Source: an uncultured Alphaproteobacteria bacterium
Lineage (GTDB): Bacteria; Pseudomonadota; Alphaproteobacteria; Rhodobacterales; Rhodobacteraceae
Assembly (NCBI GenBank): GCA_902584635.1
Contig: CACIAQ010000001.1
Span: 62,001-126,000, forward strand
Length of the DNA stretch: 64,000 nucleotides
Reading direction: 5' to 3'
The notes below the pieces were generated by a model that did no database searches, was not told the DNA's origin, and saw nothing but the letters and a program-made list of their open reading frames with translations. The position numbers and the translations under genes were made by a program. Position 1 is the stretch's first letter; each line of letters starts with the position of its first letter. This document shows, in pieces, positions 1 through 9,450 of this stretch.

Positions 1-61
1 TTAAAGCCATATATGGAAAAAATAACCTTCGATAATATTATTTTCTAATTTACCCCTTGCT

Positions 62-77
62 TTATTCAAATGAATAA
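62..77. promoter_or_regulatory. Inverted repeat upstream of rph
   Basis: A 7-base inverted repeat, TTATTCA-AA-TGAATAA, lies about 30 bases before rph in an otherwise featureless AT-rich leader (1-104). It could be an operator or chance in AT-rich DNA. Nothing else in 1-104 can be called. In relatives the heat-shock repressor gene hrcA often sits divergently here, but too little sequence is present to show it. Confidence 0.2.
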
Positions 78-104
78 TTTTTTATGTATCCATAAAAAAA
101 TCAT

Positions 105-824
105 ATGGGTAAAAAAATGAACACCTTAAATGGAGCGATGAGAGAAGTTTCTATAACTTTTGATTTATTAACAAACACAGAAAACTCTTGTCTTATTAAG
201 TTTGGTAACACTGTAGTAATTTGTAAAGCGACTATAGAAGAAACTGTCCCTCCATTCTTGCGAAAAAGTGGGCTAGGTTGGGTAACAGCAGAATATGGAA
301 TGTTGCCAGGCTCTACAAATGAAAGAATGAGGAGGGAAGCAAAACAGATTGCTCAAAGTGGTCGCACACAGGAAATTCAAAGATTAATCGGAAGAAGTTT
401 AAGAGTAGCAGTAGATAGGGTTGCGCTAGGCGAAAGACAAATAATTGTAGATTGTGATGTTATTCAAGCCGATGGTGGAACTAGATGTGCATCAATCTGT
501 GGGGGTTGGGTCGCACTAAAACTTGCAACCAATAACCTGATAAAATCCGGACAAATAAAATTCGATCCAATTGTTCGACACATTGCTGCTATATCTTGTG
601 GAGTTGTTGATGGAGAACCAAAACTAGACCTTAATTATAAAGAAGATAGTTCAGCTGAGACAGACGCTAACTTTGTTATGGATGATAGCGGTAAGTTGAT
701 TGAAATCCAATGTTCCGCTGAAAAAGAGCCGTTTTCGAAGGAGCAATTCGAAATAATGTATTCTATGGCAGCAAAAGGGATAGACAATATAATAAAAATA
801 CAGAAGTCAGCTTTAAATGAATAG
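105..824 (+). CDS. rph: Ribonuclease PH
   Basis: Phosphorolytic 3'-5' exoribonuclease that trims the 3' ends of tRNA precursors. The 239-residue product has the family core: SCLIKFGNT near the N-terminus, then [36 protein letters not shown] and the aspartate-rich QADGGTR segment. Length matches the family (about 237). The ATG at 117 would give 235 residues and is an equally good start, because neither has a clear ribosome-binding site. The end overlaps rdgB by 8 bases, so the two are translationally coupled. rph-rdgB-hemW is a standard Rhodobacterales order. Confidence 0.96.
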   Translation: MGKKMNTLNGAMREVSITFDLLTNTENSCLIKFGNTVVICKATIEETVPPFLRKSGLGWVTAEYGMLPGSTNERMRREAKQIAQSGRTQEIQRLIGRSLRVAVDRVALGERQIIVDCDVIQADGGTRCASICGGWVALKLATNNLIKSGQIKFDPIVRHIAAISCGVVDGEPKLDLNYKEDSSAETDANFVMDDSGKLIEIQCSAEKEPFSKEQFEIMYSMAAKGIDNIIKIQKSALNE

Positions 825-1428
825 AAAATTTGAAGAAAAAGATTTGGTGTTAGCTACACACAATTTTGGAAAAATTGAGGAGTTTAAGCATTTATTTGGC
901 GAAATAGAATTTAATATTACAGATATAGGTCAATATTCCTGGGCTTCACCCGTAGAAAATGGGACATCATTTTTGGAGAATGCGTTAATTAAAGCAAGAG
1001 AAGCCACAAAATTGACCGGTTTGGTTAGCTTGGCCGATGACAGTGGTCTATGTGTTGACGTATTAAAAGGCGCTCCAGGCATATACTCTGCTGATTGGGC
1101 TATTATGGGTGATGGATCAAGAGATTTTAAGTTTGCAACCAAAAGGCTTATAAATGAAATTGAAAAGAAGGATTATGTTAAACCTTTAACAGCTTATTTT
1201 GTTTGTTCGTTGGTTTTACACTGGCCGGATAATTATTTTGAAAAGTTCGAAGGGAAAGTATTTGGTGAAATAATTTGGCCAGGAAAAGGAAGTAGTGGGC
1301 ACGGCTATGACCCAATTTTTAAACCGAACGGATACAAAGAGACGTTTGGCCAGATGGATAGGTGGAAGAAAAATAAAATTAGTCATAGGGGTTTAGCTAT
1401 GGATAACTTACTGGATTCTTGTTTTTGA
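817..1428 (+). CDS. rdgB: XTP/dITP (non-canonical purine NTP) pyrophosphatase
   Basis: House-cleaning enzyme that hydrolyses XTP, ITP and dITP to monophosphates so that deaminated purines are not incorporated. The Ham1/RdgB signatures are present: [14 protein letters not shown] at the N-terminus, [20 protein letters not shown] around residues 70-90, and [13 protein letters not shown] near 155. Length of 203 residues is normal. It overlaps rph by 8 bases and hemW by about 10, forming a tight three-gene operon. Confidence 0.95.
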   Translation: MNRKFEEKDLVLATHNFGKIEEFKHLFGEIEFNITDIGQYSWASPVENGTSFLENALIKAREATKLTGLVSLADDSGLCVDVLKGAPGIYSADWAIMGDGSRDFKFATKRLINEIEKKDYVKPLTAYFVCSLVLHWPDNYFEKFEGKVFGEIIWPGKGSSGHGYDPIFKPNGYKETFGQMDRWKKNKISHRGLAMDNLLDSCF

Positions 1429-2570
1429 GTGTTAAAAAACCTTCACTAGCAATATACATACATTGGCCATTTTGTAAAATAAAGTGTCCTTACTGTGATT
1501 TTAATTCATATCGGAAAGAAAATATAAATCAGACTCATTGGATTAAAGCGTATCTGCAAGGATTGGAGTTGTGGTCTTCTAGATTGGATAAAAGGAATAT
1601 AACCTCCATTTTCTTTGGTGGAGGAACTCCTAGTCTACTACATGAAAGTTATTTAGAATTACTATTAAAAAAAATTGATGGCCTATGGGGTATTAACGGT
1701 GATTGCGAAATTACTATAGAGACCAACCCCAATAGTGTGTCTTCCAAAAAGTTTAAGGTGTTACGCGACATCGGTATAAATAGGGTGTCTGTGGGTGTAC
1801 AAGCTCTCAATAACATTGATCTGGAAAATTTAGGGCGTGACCATAACAAAAACCGAGCTATTAAAGCAATAGAAATAGTTAAAAAATGGTTCCAGAATTA
1901 TAACCTTGACTTTATATACTGTAGGCAATTTCAAAATCCTAATGAGTGGAAGGATGAGCTTTCGCAAATAATATTTCTAGAAGCGCCTCATCTATCTCTC
2001 TATCAACTTACTATAGAAGAAAACACTCATTTCTATAAACTATATAAGAATGATTTATTAAAAGGTTTACCCTCAAATAAAATAGCATCTGAAATGTTTG
2101 ATACTACTAGACATTTGTGTGAAAAAGGAGGTTATAAGCAATACGAAACCTCCAATTTTGCAAAAAAAAATTTTAAGTGTAAGCATAATCTTTCGTACTG
2201 GAAGTATAATGATTATATTGGAGTGGGGCCAGGCGCTCATGGTCGTGTAAAAATATTAGGAAAGAAGTATTCAACAGAAGAAGAAAGAAATCCTGACATT
2301 TGGTTTAAGAAAACAGTCTCGCTCAAACCAGACACGCCAAAAATTACCCTACTAAGCGATAGAATTGCGTTTGAAGAAAAATTGATTATGAACCTAAGAA
2401 TTTATGAAAAAATATCTATGTTCATTTTTGACAAGAAAAAACTTGATCCAGTATTAATAGAGCTGGTTGAAAATAATTTAGTAAAAATTGATGACAATAA
2501 AATAGTCATAAAAGAAAGTGGTAAAAGTATGTTGGATTACATTTCTAGGTGTCTAGTAGATTGTTATTGA
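1419..2570 (+). CDS. hemW: Radical SAM haem chaperone HemW
   Basis: HemW binds haem and delivers it to respiratory proteins; it was formerly annotated as oxygen-independent coproporphyrinogen oxidase. The radical-SAM cluster motif CKIKCPYC is seen at about residues 19-26, after IYIHWPF, followed by FFGGGTPSLL. The extra cysteine of true HemN is absent, as expected for HemW. There is no ATG at the front; the gene must start at TTG 1419 or TTG 1425, inside the rdgB stop region. It ends four bases before the convergent parB stop. Confidence 0.9.
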   Translation: MFLSVKKPSLAIYIHWPFCKIKCPYCDFNSYRKENINQTHWIKAYLQGLELWSSRLDKRNITSIFFGGGTPSLLHESYLELLLKKIDGLWGINGDCEITIETNPNSVSSKKFKVLRDIGINRVSVGVQALNNIDLENLGRDHNKNRAIKAIEIVKKWFQNYNLDFIYCRQFQNPNEWKDELSQIIFLEAPHLSLYQLTIEENTHFYKLYKNDLLKGLPSNKIASEMFDTTRHLCEKGGYKQYETSNFAKKNFKCKHNLSYWKYNDYIGVGPGAHGRVKILGKKYSTEEERNPDIWFKKTVSLKPDTPKITLLSDRIAFEEKLIMNLRIYEKISMFIFDKKKLDPVLIELVENNLVKIDDNKIVIKESGKSMLDYISRCLVDCY

Positions 2571-2574
2571 AAGT

Positions 2575-3480
2575 TCATGTCTTCATTATTTTTGCACAAA
2601 ATATATCTAGTTGCTCTAGGTCTTTATATTTTATTATTATATTACCTCCACCAGTAGCCTCGTTGTGTTCTATCGCAGTTTTTAAACCTAAGGCCATTTT
2701 AAGATCTTCCTCTAAACTTAAAGTATCAGCGTCTTTTTTAATTAATGATTTCCCTTTTATTTTTTCTTTATTAGTTGCTATTCCCTTTTTCACTATATGT
2801 TCTATTTCTCTCACTGATAATCGCTCTTCTATTATCTTTTTTGCAAAAAATTCAGGGTTTTTTACTCCCACAAGCGCTCTAGCGTGTCCACTTGTTAACT
2901 TACCCTCTTTTAAAAATGTAATTATACTCTCTGGAAGTGAGAGAAGTCTGAGGGAATTAGCAATATAACTTCTTGATTTACCTAATGATGTCGAAACCTT
3001 TTCTTGAGTGTATCCAAAACCTCTAATTAATTGATTAAATGAATTTGCCTCTTCTATTGGATTAAGGTCTACCCTTTGAATGTTTTCAATAATAGATATT
3101 TTAACGACTTCTTCATCTGTTAACTCTTTAATCAAGACTGGAACTTCATGGATATTTGCAATTTGCGCTGCTCTCCAGCGCCTTTCACCCGCTACTATTT
3201 CATAAAAATCATTATTTTTTCTTACAAGAATGGGTTGTATTATTCCCGTTTCTTTTATTGAAGCGGCTAAATTGTTTAGTTCATCACTAGAAAAGGTTTT
3301 TCGAGGTTGCTTCTGGTTTGGAACAAGATGTTCTATTGGAAGAAAGTTGGAAATGTTAGTCACAATGTTAACATTGTTTTCATCTTTATTTCTCTCCACT
3401 ATATCTTCAAAACTTTCAACATCCAAAAAGGATGACAGTCCTCTACCCAAACCTTTTTTTCGTTCATTTTTTGAACTCAT
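2575..3480 (-). CDS. parB: Chromosome-partitioning protein ParB
   Basis: CTP-dependent DNA clamp that loads at parS and spreads to segregate the origin. The product (301 residues from ATG 3480) begins with the usual GLGRGLSSFL, then has the CTPase/arginine motif GERRWRAAQ (about residue 98), a helix-turn-helix region around 155-190, and a C-terminal dimerisation part. ATG 3480 is preferred to a longer frame because it lies just after the parA stop with AGAAG upstream. parA follows the same strand; two parS sites are nearby (4852 and 6748). Confidence 0.94.
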   Translation of the reverse strand: MSSKNERKKGLGRGLSSFLDVESFEDIVERNKDENNVNIVTNISNFLPIEHLVPNQKQPRKTFSSDELNNLAASIKETGIIQPILVRKNNDFYEIVAGERRWRAAQIANIHEVPVLIKELTDEEVVKISIIENIQRVDLNPIEEANSFNQLIRGFGYTQEKVSTSLGKSRSYIANSLRLLSLPESIITFLKEGKLTSGHARALVGVKNPEFFAKKIIEERLSVREIEHIVKKGIATNKEKIKGKSLIKKDADTLSLEEDLKMALGLKTAIEHNEATGGGNIIIKYKDLEQLDIFCAKIMKT

Positions 3481-3481
3481 T

Positions 3482-4267
3482 TTATCTTCTTTCAAAGTGA
3501 TCTTCTCTTTTTAGGAATTCTGCTGCTAATTTTTGGTAAGCAATAGCCCCAGAACATTTATGGTCATATATTAAAGCCGGCATTGAAAACGATGGAGCTT
3601 CGCTAATTCGAACATTTCTCGGTATAATTGTATCATAAACCAACTCTCCAAGATTTCCTCTCACGTCTTCCTCTATTTGTTCGGATAATTTGTTTCGCTT
3701 GTCAAACATTGTCAATACAATACCGTGAATTTTCAAGTTTTGATTAATTTTCGATCTAATGTCTCTTACGGTTAATAGCAATTGACTTAACCCTTCCAGC
3801 GCAAAGAACTCTGCCTGTAAAGGAACTAGTACAGAATTTGACGCAACCATTGAATTTATAGTCAATAGATTTAGAGACGGAGGACAATCAATTAAAATAT
3901 AATCAAAATCAGTCTTTTCTTTTGCAAACAAGTCACGTAGTTTTACAACTCTTCCCCTTTCCTGAATAAGATCAACGTCTATAGATGATAAGTCAGTTGA
4001 AGCCGGAGCAATATAAAGAGATGGTATATTAGTTTTTTTTACTATGTCTTTTAAACTAGCTTTGCCAGTAAGCAAATCATAAGTTGACTTTTCTCTTTCA
4101 TTTTTTGGAACACCTAGACCAGTTGATGCGTTTCCTTGAGCATCTAAATCTACAATCAACACTTTATTGTTCACAGCTGCAAGTGCTGTAGATAGATTTA
4201 TGGCCGTCGTCGTTTTACCCACACCACCTTTTTGATTGGCAATAGATATTATTGAAGGATTAGAGAT
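3482..4267 (-). CDS. parA: Chromosome-partitioning ATPase ParA, probable ATC start
   Basis: Deviant Walker-A ATPase that moves ParB-parS complexes. The P-loop NQKGGVGKTTTAINL, the switch DLDAQGNAS and IDCPPSLNLLTI are all present. The frame is open upstream to a stop in rsmG but has no ATG, GTG, TTG or CTG before the P-loop; the first GTG (4222) lies inside the P-loop and would destroy it. AAAGGA at 4275-4280 is 7 bases from ATC at 4267, giving 261 residues, a normal ParA length. ATC initiation is my inference; a sequencing error is the alternative. Confidence 0.88.
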   Translation of the reverse strand: MSNPSIISIANQKGGVGKTTTAINLSTALAAVNNKVLIVDLDAQGNASTGLGVPKNEREKSTYDLLTGKASLKDIVKKTNIPSLYIAPASTDLSSIDVDLIQERGRVVKLRDLFAKEKTDFDYILIDCPPSLNLLTINSMVASNSVLVPLQAEFFALEGLSQLLLTVRDIRSKINQNLKIHGIVLTMFDKRNKLSEQIEEDVRGNLGELVYDTIIPRNVRISEAPSFSMPALIYDHKCSGAIAYQKLAAEFLKREDHFERR

Positions 4268-4274
4268 TTTATTA

Positions 4275-4280
4275 TCCTTT
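4275..4280 (-). promoter_or_regulatory. Ribosome-binding site that decides the parA start
   Basis: AAAGGA on the minus strand is followed after 7 bases by ATC in the ParA frame. It is the only Shine-Dalgarno-like element between the rsmG stop and the ParA P-loop, so it argues for initiation at ATC 4267. Confidence 0.45.
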
Positions 4281-4899
4281 ATCTTTTTAATATGTTTTTC
4301 ACTCTGATTATCTTTCCAGAGGGATTACTTAAGCTATCAAAAATATCATAGTCAAAAAACCAATAATTTAAAGTTTTATCTATTTCTAACATATAGTTTT
4401 CACCCTTTAAAAACAAACAAATCCCGCTCTTTTTTCTATGAATATCTGCTATTTGTAAAAGATCATTAAGTTCTGAAAACGCTCTCGCTGTTAAAATGTC
4501 CGCATTTAAGGGTTCTACATTTCCAATATCATTATTCAAAACCTTTACATTCAAATCAAGCTTTCGAATAACCTCATTTAGAAAAAAGACTTTTTTTGTA
4601 CTTTTTTCGATCATAATCAGCTCACAATCTATCTCCCTATCTCTTAACAACAACGCAATTACCAATCCTGGAAAACCAGCTCCAGATCCCACATCGACCC
4701 ACCTTTTTCTTGAGGGATCTACGTGTTTAATAATTTGACCTGAGTCTAAAAAATGTCGGTTCCAGATATCAGAAAGTGTGTTTTTTGATACAAGGTTTAT
4801 TTTACTATTCCATTTAAACAGCAAAATTTCATATTCACATAAACTTTTTATTGTTTCACGTGAAACATTGAGGCTTTTTAAAATAAGACTTTTTTTCAA
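4279..4899 (-). CDS. rsmG: 16S rRNA (guanine-527-N7) methyltransferase
   Basis: Methylates G527 of 16S rRNA. The 206-residue protein shows the SAM-binding motif VDVGSGAGFPGLVIALL near residue 68 and the N-terminal NVSRET segment. That segment is encoded by a perfect parS site (4852-4867), a dual use of DNA well known in this gene. It overlaps the end of mnmG by four bases and ends just before the parA start region. Confidence 0.96.
   Translation of the reverse strand: MKKSLILKSLNVSRETIKSLCEYEILLFKWNSKINLVSKNTLSDIWNRHFLDSGQIIKHVDPSRKRWVDVGSGAGFPGLVIALLLRDREIDCELIMIEKSTKKVFFLNEVIRKLDLNVKVLNNDIGNVEPLNADILTARAFSELNDLLQIADIHRKKSGICLFLKGENYMLEIDKTLNYWFFDYDIFDSLSNPSGKIIRVKNILKR
4852..4867. other. 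parS centromere site 1 (inside rsmG)
   Basis: The 16-base palindrome TGTTTCACGTGAAACA is an exact match to the consensus ParB-binding site. It lies in the 5' coding part of rsmG, 1.4 kb from parB, about 5.6 kb from the proposed oriC. Confidence 0.95.
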
Positions 4900-6755
4900 G
4901 CCGTCTTCTTATAAGAATTAATTTTTGATATTATTAGCATTAATCCACTTGGTGTCATCCCATCGATCTTACTGGCTTCATGAATATGTTGTGGGTTTGC
5001 CTCGCACAACTTGGTTTTTAACTCTGATGATAGCCCTTCTATTTTTCTAAAATTCATATTTTTTGGGATAACAGTGTTTATATTTTTTTGCAGTCTATCT
5101 ACTTCGCTTTTTTGTCTTTGAATGTAGTAATTGTATTTCGCATCTGCTCGCACAAACTCTCGGACATCCAAGTCAAAATTAAAAAAATCTTTCCACAACT
5201 TTTTTAAGGTCTCATCTGATATCCCTTTAAGCGCTAGAATGTGGTGAAACGATCTCTTTTTGCCATCTTTTTTCTGATTTATCCCCAACTCCTCTAATTT
5301 CCTTATGGGAATTAGCATTGTTTTTGTTTTTTCTGTAAGCATATTTATAGAGCCTGTTTTTTCTCTCACCAACCTCATTCTGTCATCTGATACAATGTTA
5401 ATTTTGTGGCCTTTCTCAGTAAGTCTTATATCTGCATTGTCACACCTCAAACTAAGCCTAAATTCAGCTCTAGATGTAAACATTCTATAAGGCTCTATAA
5501 CACCCTTGGTTACCAAATCATCAATCATTACTCCTATGTAAGCTTCGGATCTATCTAGAACGAAGGGTTCTTCTTGCACTGCACAGCGATATGCATTTAT
5601 TCCAGCGACCAAACCTTGTGCAGCTGCCTCCTCATAACCAGTTGTCCCGTTAACTTGTCCAGCGAGAAAAAGTCCCTTGGTGTTCTTAACCTCTAAAGAG
5701 GATTTTAGATCTTTGGGATTTACAAAGTCATACTCAACAGCATATCCAAAACTCTTTATATTTACATTTTCCAAACCTTTTATAGACTTAATATACATTT
5801 CTTGAATATCTTTTGGTAAGGATGTTGAAATACCGTTAGGGTAAACTGTGTCATCATTTAATCCTTCTGGTTCCAAAAAAACCTGGTGCTCATCTTTATC
5901 TGAAAATCTTACGACTTTGTCTTCAATAGATGGGCAATACCTCGGTCCATTCGAAGTTATAGATCCATTGAATATTGCAGATTTTCCAATGTTTTTGCGT
6001 ATAATTTCGTGAGTAAAACTGTTTGTATAAGTTATTCCACAGCTAATTTGCCTTTGAAAAGGCTTTTTATGTAGAAATGAAAAGAGTGTTGATTTATCGT
6101 CTGGTCTCTGTTTTTCCACAATACTCCAATTTATTGTTTTTGATGATAGTCTTGCAGGGGTTCCAGTTTTTAGCCTCCCGATATTTAAACCTATTCCCCT
6201 TATTTTCTTCGCCAACTTTAAGGACGCAAAATCTCCTTCCCGACCTGCTTTTATTTTCTCTTCACCAATTCTAATAATTCCGTTTAAAAATGTGCCAGTT
6301 GTTAGTATGATGCTACTTGTTCCTAATTTTGTTCCGTCTTCTAGCTCGACTCCTTTTACCGCGCCTTTTTCAATTAAGATATCAACAACTTCACTTTCGA
6401 TAATTGTTACGTTTTTTTCAAAAAACAAAATGTTTTGCACCGCTTCTTTATAGAGACTTCTATCTGATTGGGTTCGAGGACCTTGAACCGCTGGTCCCTT
6501 GGACCTATTTAACAAGCGAAACTGAATTCCTGATATATCAGCAGCAACCCCCATAAGGCCACCTAGAGCATCTATTTCTCTTACTAAGTGACCCTTTCCT
6601 AGTCCCCCTATTGCTGGATTGCATGACATTACCCCAATTTGGTCTCTTTTTTTTGTCACTAGAGCCACCCGCCCACCAGCCCTAGCTACAGCATACGTTG
6701 CTTCTGAGCCGGCATGACCACCACCAATAACAATTACATCAAACAAATGTTTCAC
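4896..6755 (-). CDS. mnmG: tRNA uridine-5-carboxymethylaminomethyl modification enzyme MnmG
   Basis: FAD-dependent partner of MnmE that modifies wobble U34 of tRNAs. The 619-residue protein has the dinucleotide-binding GGGHAGSEATYA at residues 11-22, CNPAIGGLGKGHL, and the GidA segment TGTFLNG. Start is a GTG at 6755 embedded in parS site 2. The gene follows mnmE with a 7-base gap and leads into rsmG by overlap. Confidence 0.97.
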   Translation of the reverse strand: MKHLFDVIVIGGGHAGSEATYAVARAGGRVALVTKKRDQIGVMSCNPAIGGLGKGHLVREIDALGGLMGVAADISGIQFRLLNRSKGPAVQGPRTQSDRSLYKEAVQNILFFEKNVTIIESEVVDILIEKGAVKGVELEDGTKLGTSSIILTTGTFLNGIIRIGEEKIKAGREGDFASLKLAKKIRGIGLNIGRLKTGTPARLSSKTINWSIVEKQRPDDKSTLFSFLHKKPFQRQISCGITYTNSFTHEIIRKNIGKSAIFNGSITSNGPRYCPSIEDKVVRFSDKDEHQVFLEPEGLNDDTVYPNGISTSLPKDIQEMYIKSIKGLENVNIKSFGYAVEYDFVNPKDLKSSLEVKNTKGLFLAGQVNGTTGYEEAAAQGLVAGINAYRCAVQEEPFVLDRSEAYIGVMIDDLVTKGVIEPYRMFTSRAEFRLSLRCDNADIRLTEKGHKINIVSDDRMRLVREKTGSINMLTEKTKTMLIPIRKLEELGINQKKDGKKRSFHHILALKGISDETLKKLWKDFFNFDLDVREFVRADAKYNYYIQRQKSEVDRLQKNINTVIPKNMNFRKIEGLSSELKTKLCEANPQHIHEASKIDGMTPSGLMLIISKINSYKKTA

Positions 6756-6763
6756 GTGAAACT
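6748..6763. other. parS centromere site 2 (mnmE/mnmG junction)
   Basis: TGTTTCACGTGAAACT matches the parS consensus at 15 of 16 positions. It spans the mnmG start codon and touches the mnmE stop. Together with the site at 4852 it marks the centromere region next to parAB. Confidence 0.92.
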
Positions 6764-8061
6764 TACTTTCCTATACAAAAACTTTTAAATATAATACCCA
6801 AAACTTCCTCAGTGTCTATTCTTCCAGTTAACTCTTCTATTAATTTTAGCCCATCCCTTGCTTTTTCGGCTACCAGCTCAATATCTAGTCCAGCTTTAAC
6901 ATCGAGCTCCAAACCTAAGAAAACATCTAGCAAATCGCTTATTTTTGATTGTTGACGATATGTGGCTATTGACCCGCTATTAAAATAAATTTTTGGAAGC
7001 TTTTTTTCTATTAAACTGATGGCTTCCTTTACTCCCAAGCCTGTTTTTCCTGATATTCCAATAAATCTCGTATTATTTCCTCGGTCGGCCTTTGCTTTAA
7101 AAATAATATCCTCATCACAAGTTTTTATACCTATGTTTTTTAAATCTGCCTCGTTATTTATGAGAAATATCTTAAATGCGACAGTCTTTAATCGCTTTTT
7201 TATAATCGCAATTCCTTTCTTTTCTATTGTATCTCTTGTTTCTCTTAGACCCGCGGTATCCAAAAGCGTTACAACAACACCGTTAATTAGAACTTTGGAT
7301 TCAATTATATCTCTTGTAGTGCCTGCTATTCTAGAAGTCAGAGAAACTTCTCGCTTAGAAAGACGATTGATCAGAGTTGATTTCCCAACATTTGGAGGAC
7401 CAATTATGGCAATGTCTAAACCCTCTTTTATTGATCTAATGCTCTGAAAACTCTCTCTTTCCTTTTTAAGGATTTCTGTGAGATCAACTATCATATTTAA
7501 GACCGGTACTTCGCCCAAGTCCTGATCAGTAAAATCAATACCAGCTTCTAAAAAAGCCAAAATAGCAATAATTTTTGATCTCCACCCCTCAATTTTTCTT
7601 GAAACGACGCCCTCCAAGGATCCCAAGGAAATCTTTCTCTGGGCCTCAGTCTCTGATTTTAACAGGTCGGCCAGCCCTTCCACTTGAATGAGATCCATCT
7701 TGCCATTATAAAATGCTTGCCGTGTAAACTCCCCTTCCTCTGCCGGTCTTAAATTTAAAGAGGATCCGATTTTTATTAAAACTGAAGCCATTTTTTCAAT
7801 GACAGCAATACTACCATGACAATGAATCTCTACAGTCCTCTCACCAGTAAAGCTTTCATTTTTTTCAAAGGTAATCACTATGCATTGATCAACAGCCTCT
7901 CCCTCCCAAAAAACCTTTTTTAAAGTTGCATACCGACTTTTCGGTTTTTCCCCAGTAGTTATCTTCTTTAAAACAGAGAATGACTCAGGTCCTGAAATTC
8001 TGAATACGGATATTGCCGAAAGGCCCGGTACTGTAGAAAGCGCAAAAATCGTGTCTTTCAT
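6763..8061 (-). CDS. mnmE: tRNA modification GTPase MnmE
   Basis: Potassium-activated GTPase that works with MnmG on U34. Seen in order: an N-terminal folate-binding region with CHGS, a helical part, a G domain with P-loop GPPNVGKSTL (about residue 216) and DTAGLRET, and the C-terminal CIGK whose cysteine is catalytic. Length of 432 residues is slightly short for the family. It sits between rho and mnmG on the leftward origin-proximal strand. Confidence 0.97.
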   Translation of the reverse strand: MKDTIFALSTVPGLSAISVFRISGPESFSVLKKITTGEKPKSRYATLKKVFWEGEAVDQCIVITFEKNESFTGERTVEIHCHGSIAVIEKMASVLIKIGSSLNLRPAEEGEFTRQAFYNGKMDLIQVEGLADLLKSETEAQRKISLGSLEGVVSRKIEGWRSKIIAILAFLEAGIDFTDQDLGEVPVLNMIVDLTEILKKERESFQSIRSIKEGLDIAIIGPPNVGKSTLINRLSKREVSLTSRIAGTTRDIIESKVLINGVVVTLLDTAGLRETRDTIEKKGIAIIKKRLKTVAFKIFLINNEADLKNIGIKTCDEDIIFKAKADRGNNTRFIGISGKTGLGVKEAISLIEKKLPKIYFNSGSIATYRQQSKISDLLDVFLGLELDVKAGLDIELVAEKARDGLKLIEELTGRIDTEEVLGIIFKSFCIGK

Positions 8062-8069
8062 AACTTGTC

Positions 8070-9353
8070 TCAGGTGTTCATAGAATCGAAAAAATCACTG
8101 TTTGTCTTCGTTTGCTTTAGTTTTTCCAAAAGAAATTCAACAGCATCTGTAGTTCCCATTGGATTCAGTATCCTTCTTAAAACGAATATTTTTGTTAATT
8201 CCCTTTTGTCTATAAGTAAATCCTCTTTTCTTGTTCCTGATTTCAATATATCTATCGCTGGGAAAACTCTTTTATCCGCAATTTTCCGGTCTAAAACAAG
8301 CTCAGAATTACCAGTTCCTTTAAATTCTTCAAAAATCACCTCGTCCATTCGACTACCAGTGTCAATCAGTGCGGTTGCTATTATAGTCAATGAACCACCT
8401 TCTTCTATATTTCTAGCTGCGCCAAAAAATCTTTTTGGTCTCTGTAATGCATTTGCATCAACCCCACCAGTCAACACTTTTCCAGACGAGGGCACAACAG
8501 TGTTATACGCTCTTCCTAATCTTGTAATTGAGTCAAGCAGTATCACGACATCTCTTTTGTGTTCCACTAATCTTTTAGCTTTCTCTATTACCATTTCAGC
8601 AACCGCGACATGTCTTGTTGCTGGTTCGTCAAAAGTTGAGGATATAACCTCTCCTTTTACTGATCTTTGCATGTCTGTTACTTCTTCAGGCCTCTCATCT
8701 ACGAGTAAAACTATTAAAAAACATTCCGGATGATTTTTTTCTATAGAGTGTGCAATGTTTTGTAGTATAACCGTTTTTCCGGTTCTAGGAGGAGCAACTA
8801 TTAGCGATCTTTGCCCTTTTCCTATTGGTGCAACCAAGTCTATTACGCGCGCAGACTTATCTTTTGTCGCTGAATCATTCAACTCGAGCCCTATTCTTTG
8901 GTCTGGATAAAGCGGTGTAAGATTATCAAAATGAATCTTGTGCTTCGCTTTCTCCATTTCGAGAAAGTTTATTTTGGTAACCTTTACTAATCCAAAGTAC
9001 CTCTCACCCTCCTTTGGAGCTCTTATGACGCCTTCTACAGTATCTCCTGTTCTCAATGAAAACTTTTTTATTTTGCTAGGGCTCACATAAATATCATCTG
9101 GGCCAGGTAAATAATTTGCGTCTGTAGATCTTAGAAATCCAAAGCCATCTTGTAAGACCTCTAAAACGCCGTCACCAGATATTTCTACTCCATCTTCAGC
9201 CATATCCTTTAATATTGAAAACATCATGTCGCCTTTTCTCATTGAAGAGGCGTTTTCTATCTGAAGTTCTTCAGCAAGCTTTAATAAGTCACTTGGGCTC
9301 TGATTTTTTAGTTCTGCTAAAGACAGTTGCTTTGTGTTATCTATATCAACCAT
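8070..9353 (-). CDS. rho: Transcription termination factor Rho
   Basis: Hexameric RNA helicase that ends transcription. The product (427 residues) has a cold-shock-like RNA-binding domain ([15 protein letters not shown], about 60-75), the Walker [12 protein letters not shown] (about 180), the Walker [12 protein letters not shown] and the Q-loop region [21 protein letters not shown] sigma-70-like promoter lies upstream. The rho-mnmE-mnmG order next to hemE is typical of the alphaproteobacterial origin region. Confidence 0.98.
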   Translation of the reverse strand: MVDIDNTKQLSLAELKNQSPSDLLKLAEELQIENASSMRKGDMMFSILKDMAEDGVEISGDGVLEVLQDGFGFLRSTDANYLPGPDDIYVSPSKIKKFSLRTGDTVEGVIRAPKEGERYFGLVKVTKINFLEMEKAKHKIHFDNLTPLYPDQRIGLELNDSATKDKSARVIDLVAPIGKGQRSLIVAPPRTGKTVILQNIAHSIEKNHPECFLIVLLVDERPEEVTDMQRSVKGEVISSTFDEPATRHVAVAEMVIEKAKRLVEHKRDVVILLDSITRLGRAYNTVVPSSGKVLTGGVDANALQRPKRFFGAARNIEEGGSLTIIATALIDTGSRMDEVIFEEFKGTGNSELVLDRKIADKRVFPAIDILKSGTRKEDLLIDKRELTKIFVLRRILNPMGTTDAVEFLLEKLKQTKTNSDFFDSMNT

Positions 9354-9393
9354 AAATTTAAGGAATTTTATTAAGAAGAAATCTTATCGACCA

Positions 9394-9422
9394 AAGCTAA
9401 GATGTTTTTTTTTTATTGTCAA
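9394..9422 (-). promoter_or_regulatory. Candidate rho promoter
   Basis: On the minus strand a perfect -35 TTGACA (9422-9417) is followed after 17 bases, including an A10 tract, by TAGCTT (9399-9394). It lies 41 bases ahead of the rho ATG in the 97-base gap to hemE. The -10 is weak, the -35 and spacing are ideal. Confidence 0.5.
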
Positions 9423-9450
9423 CGTTTTATATGTGTTCCGTACAAATAGA

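Noticed and set aside
1..104. Divergent hrcA start (ATG at 10 on the minus strand)
   Set aside because: Only three codons are inside the window, so no protein evidence is available.
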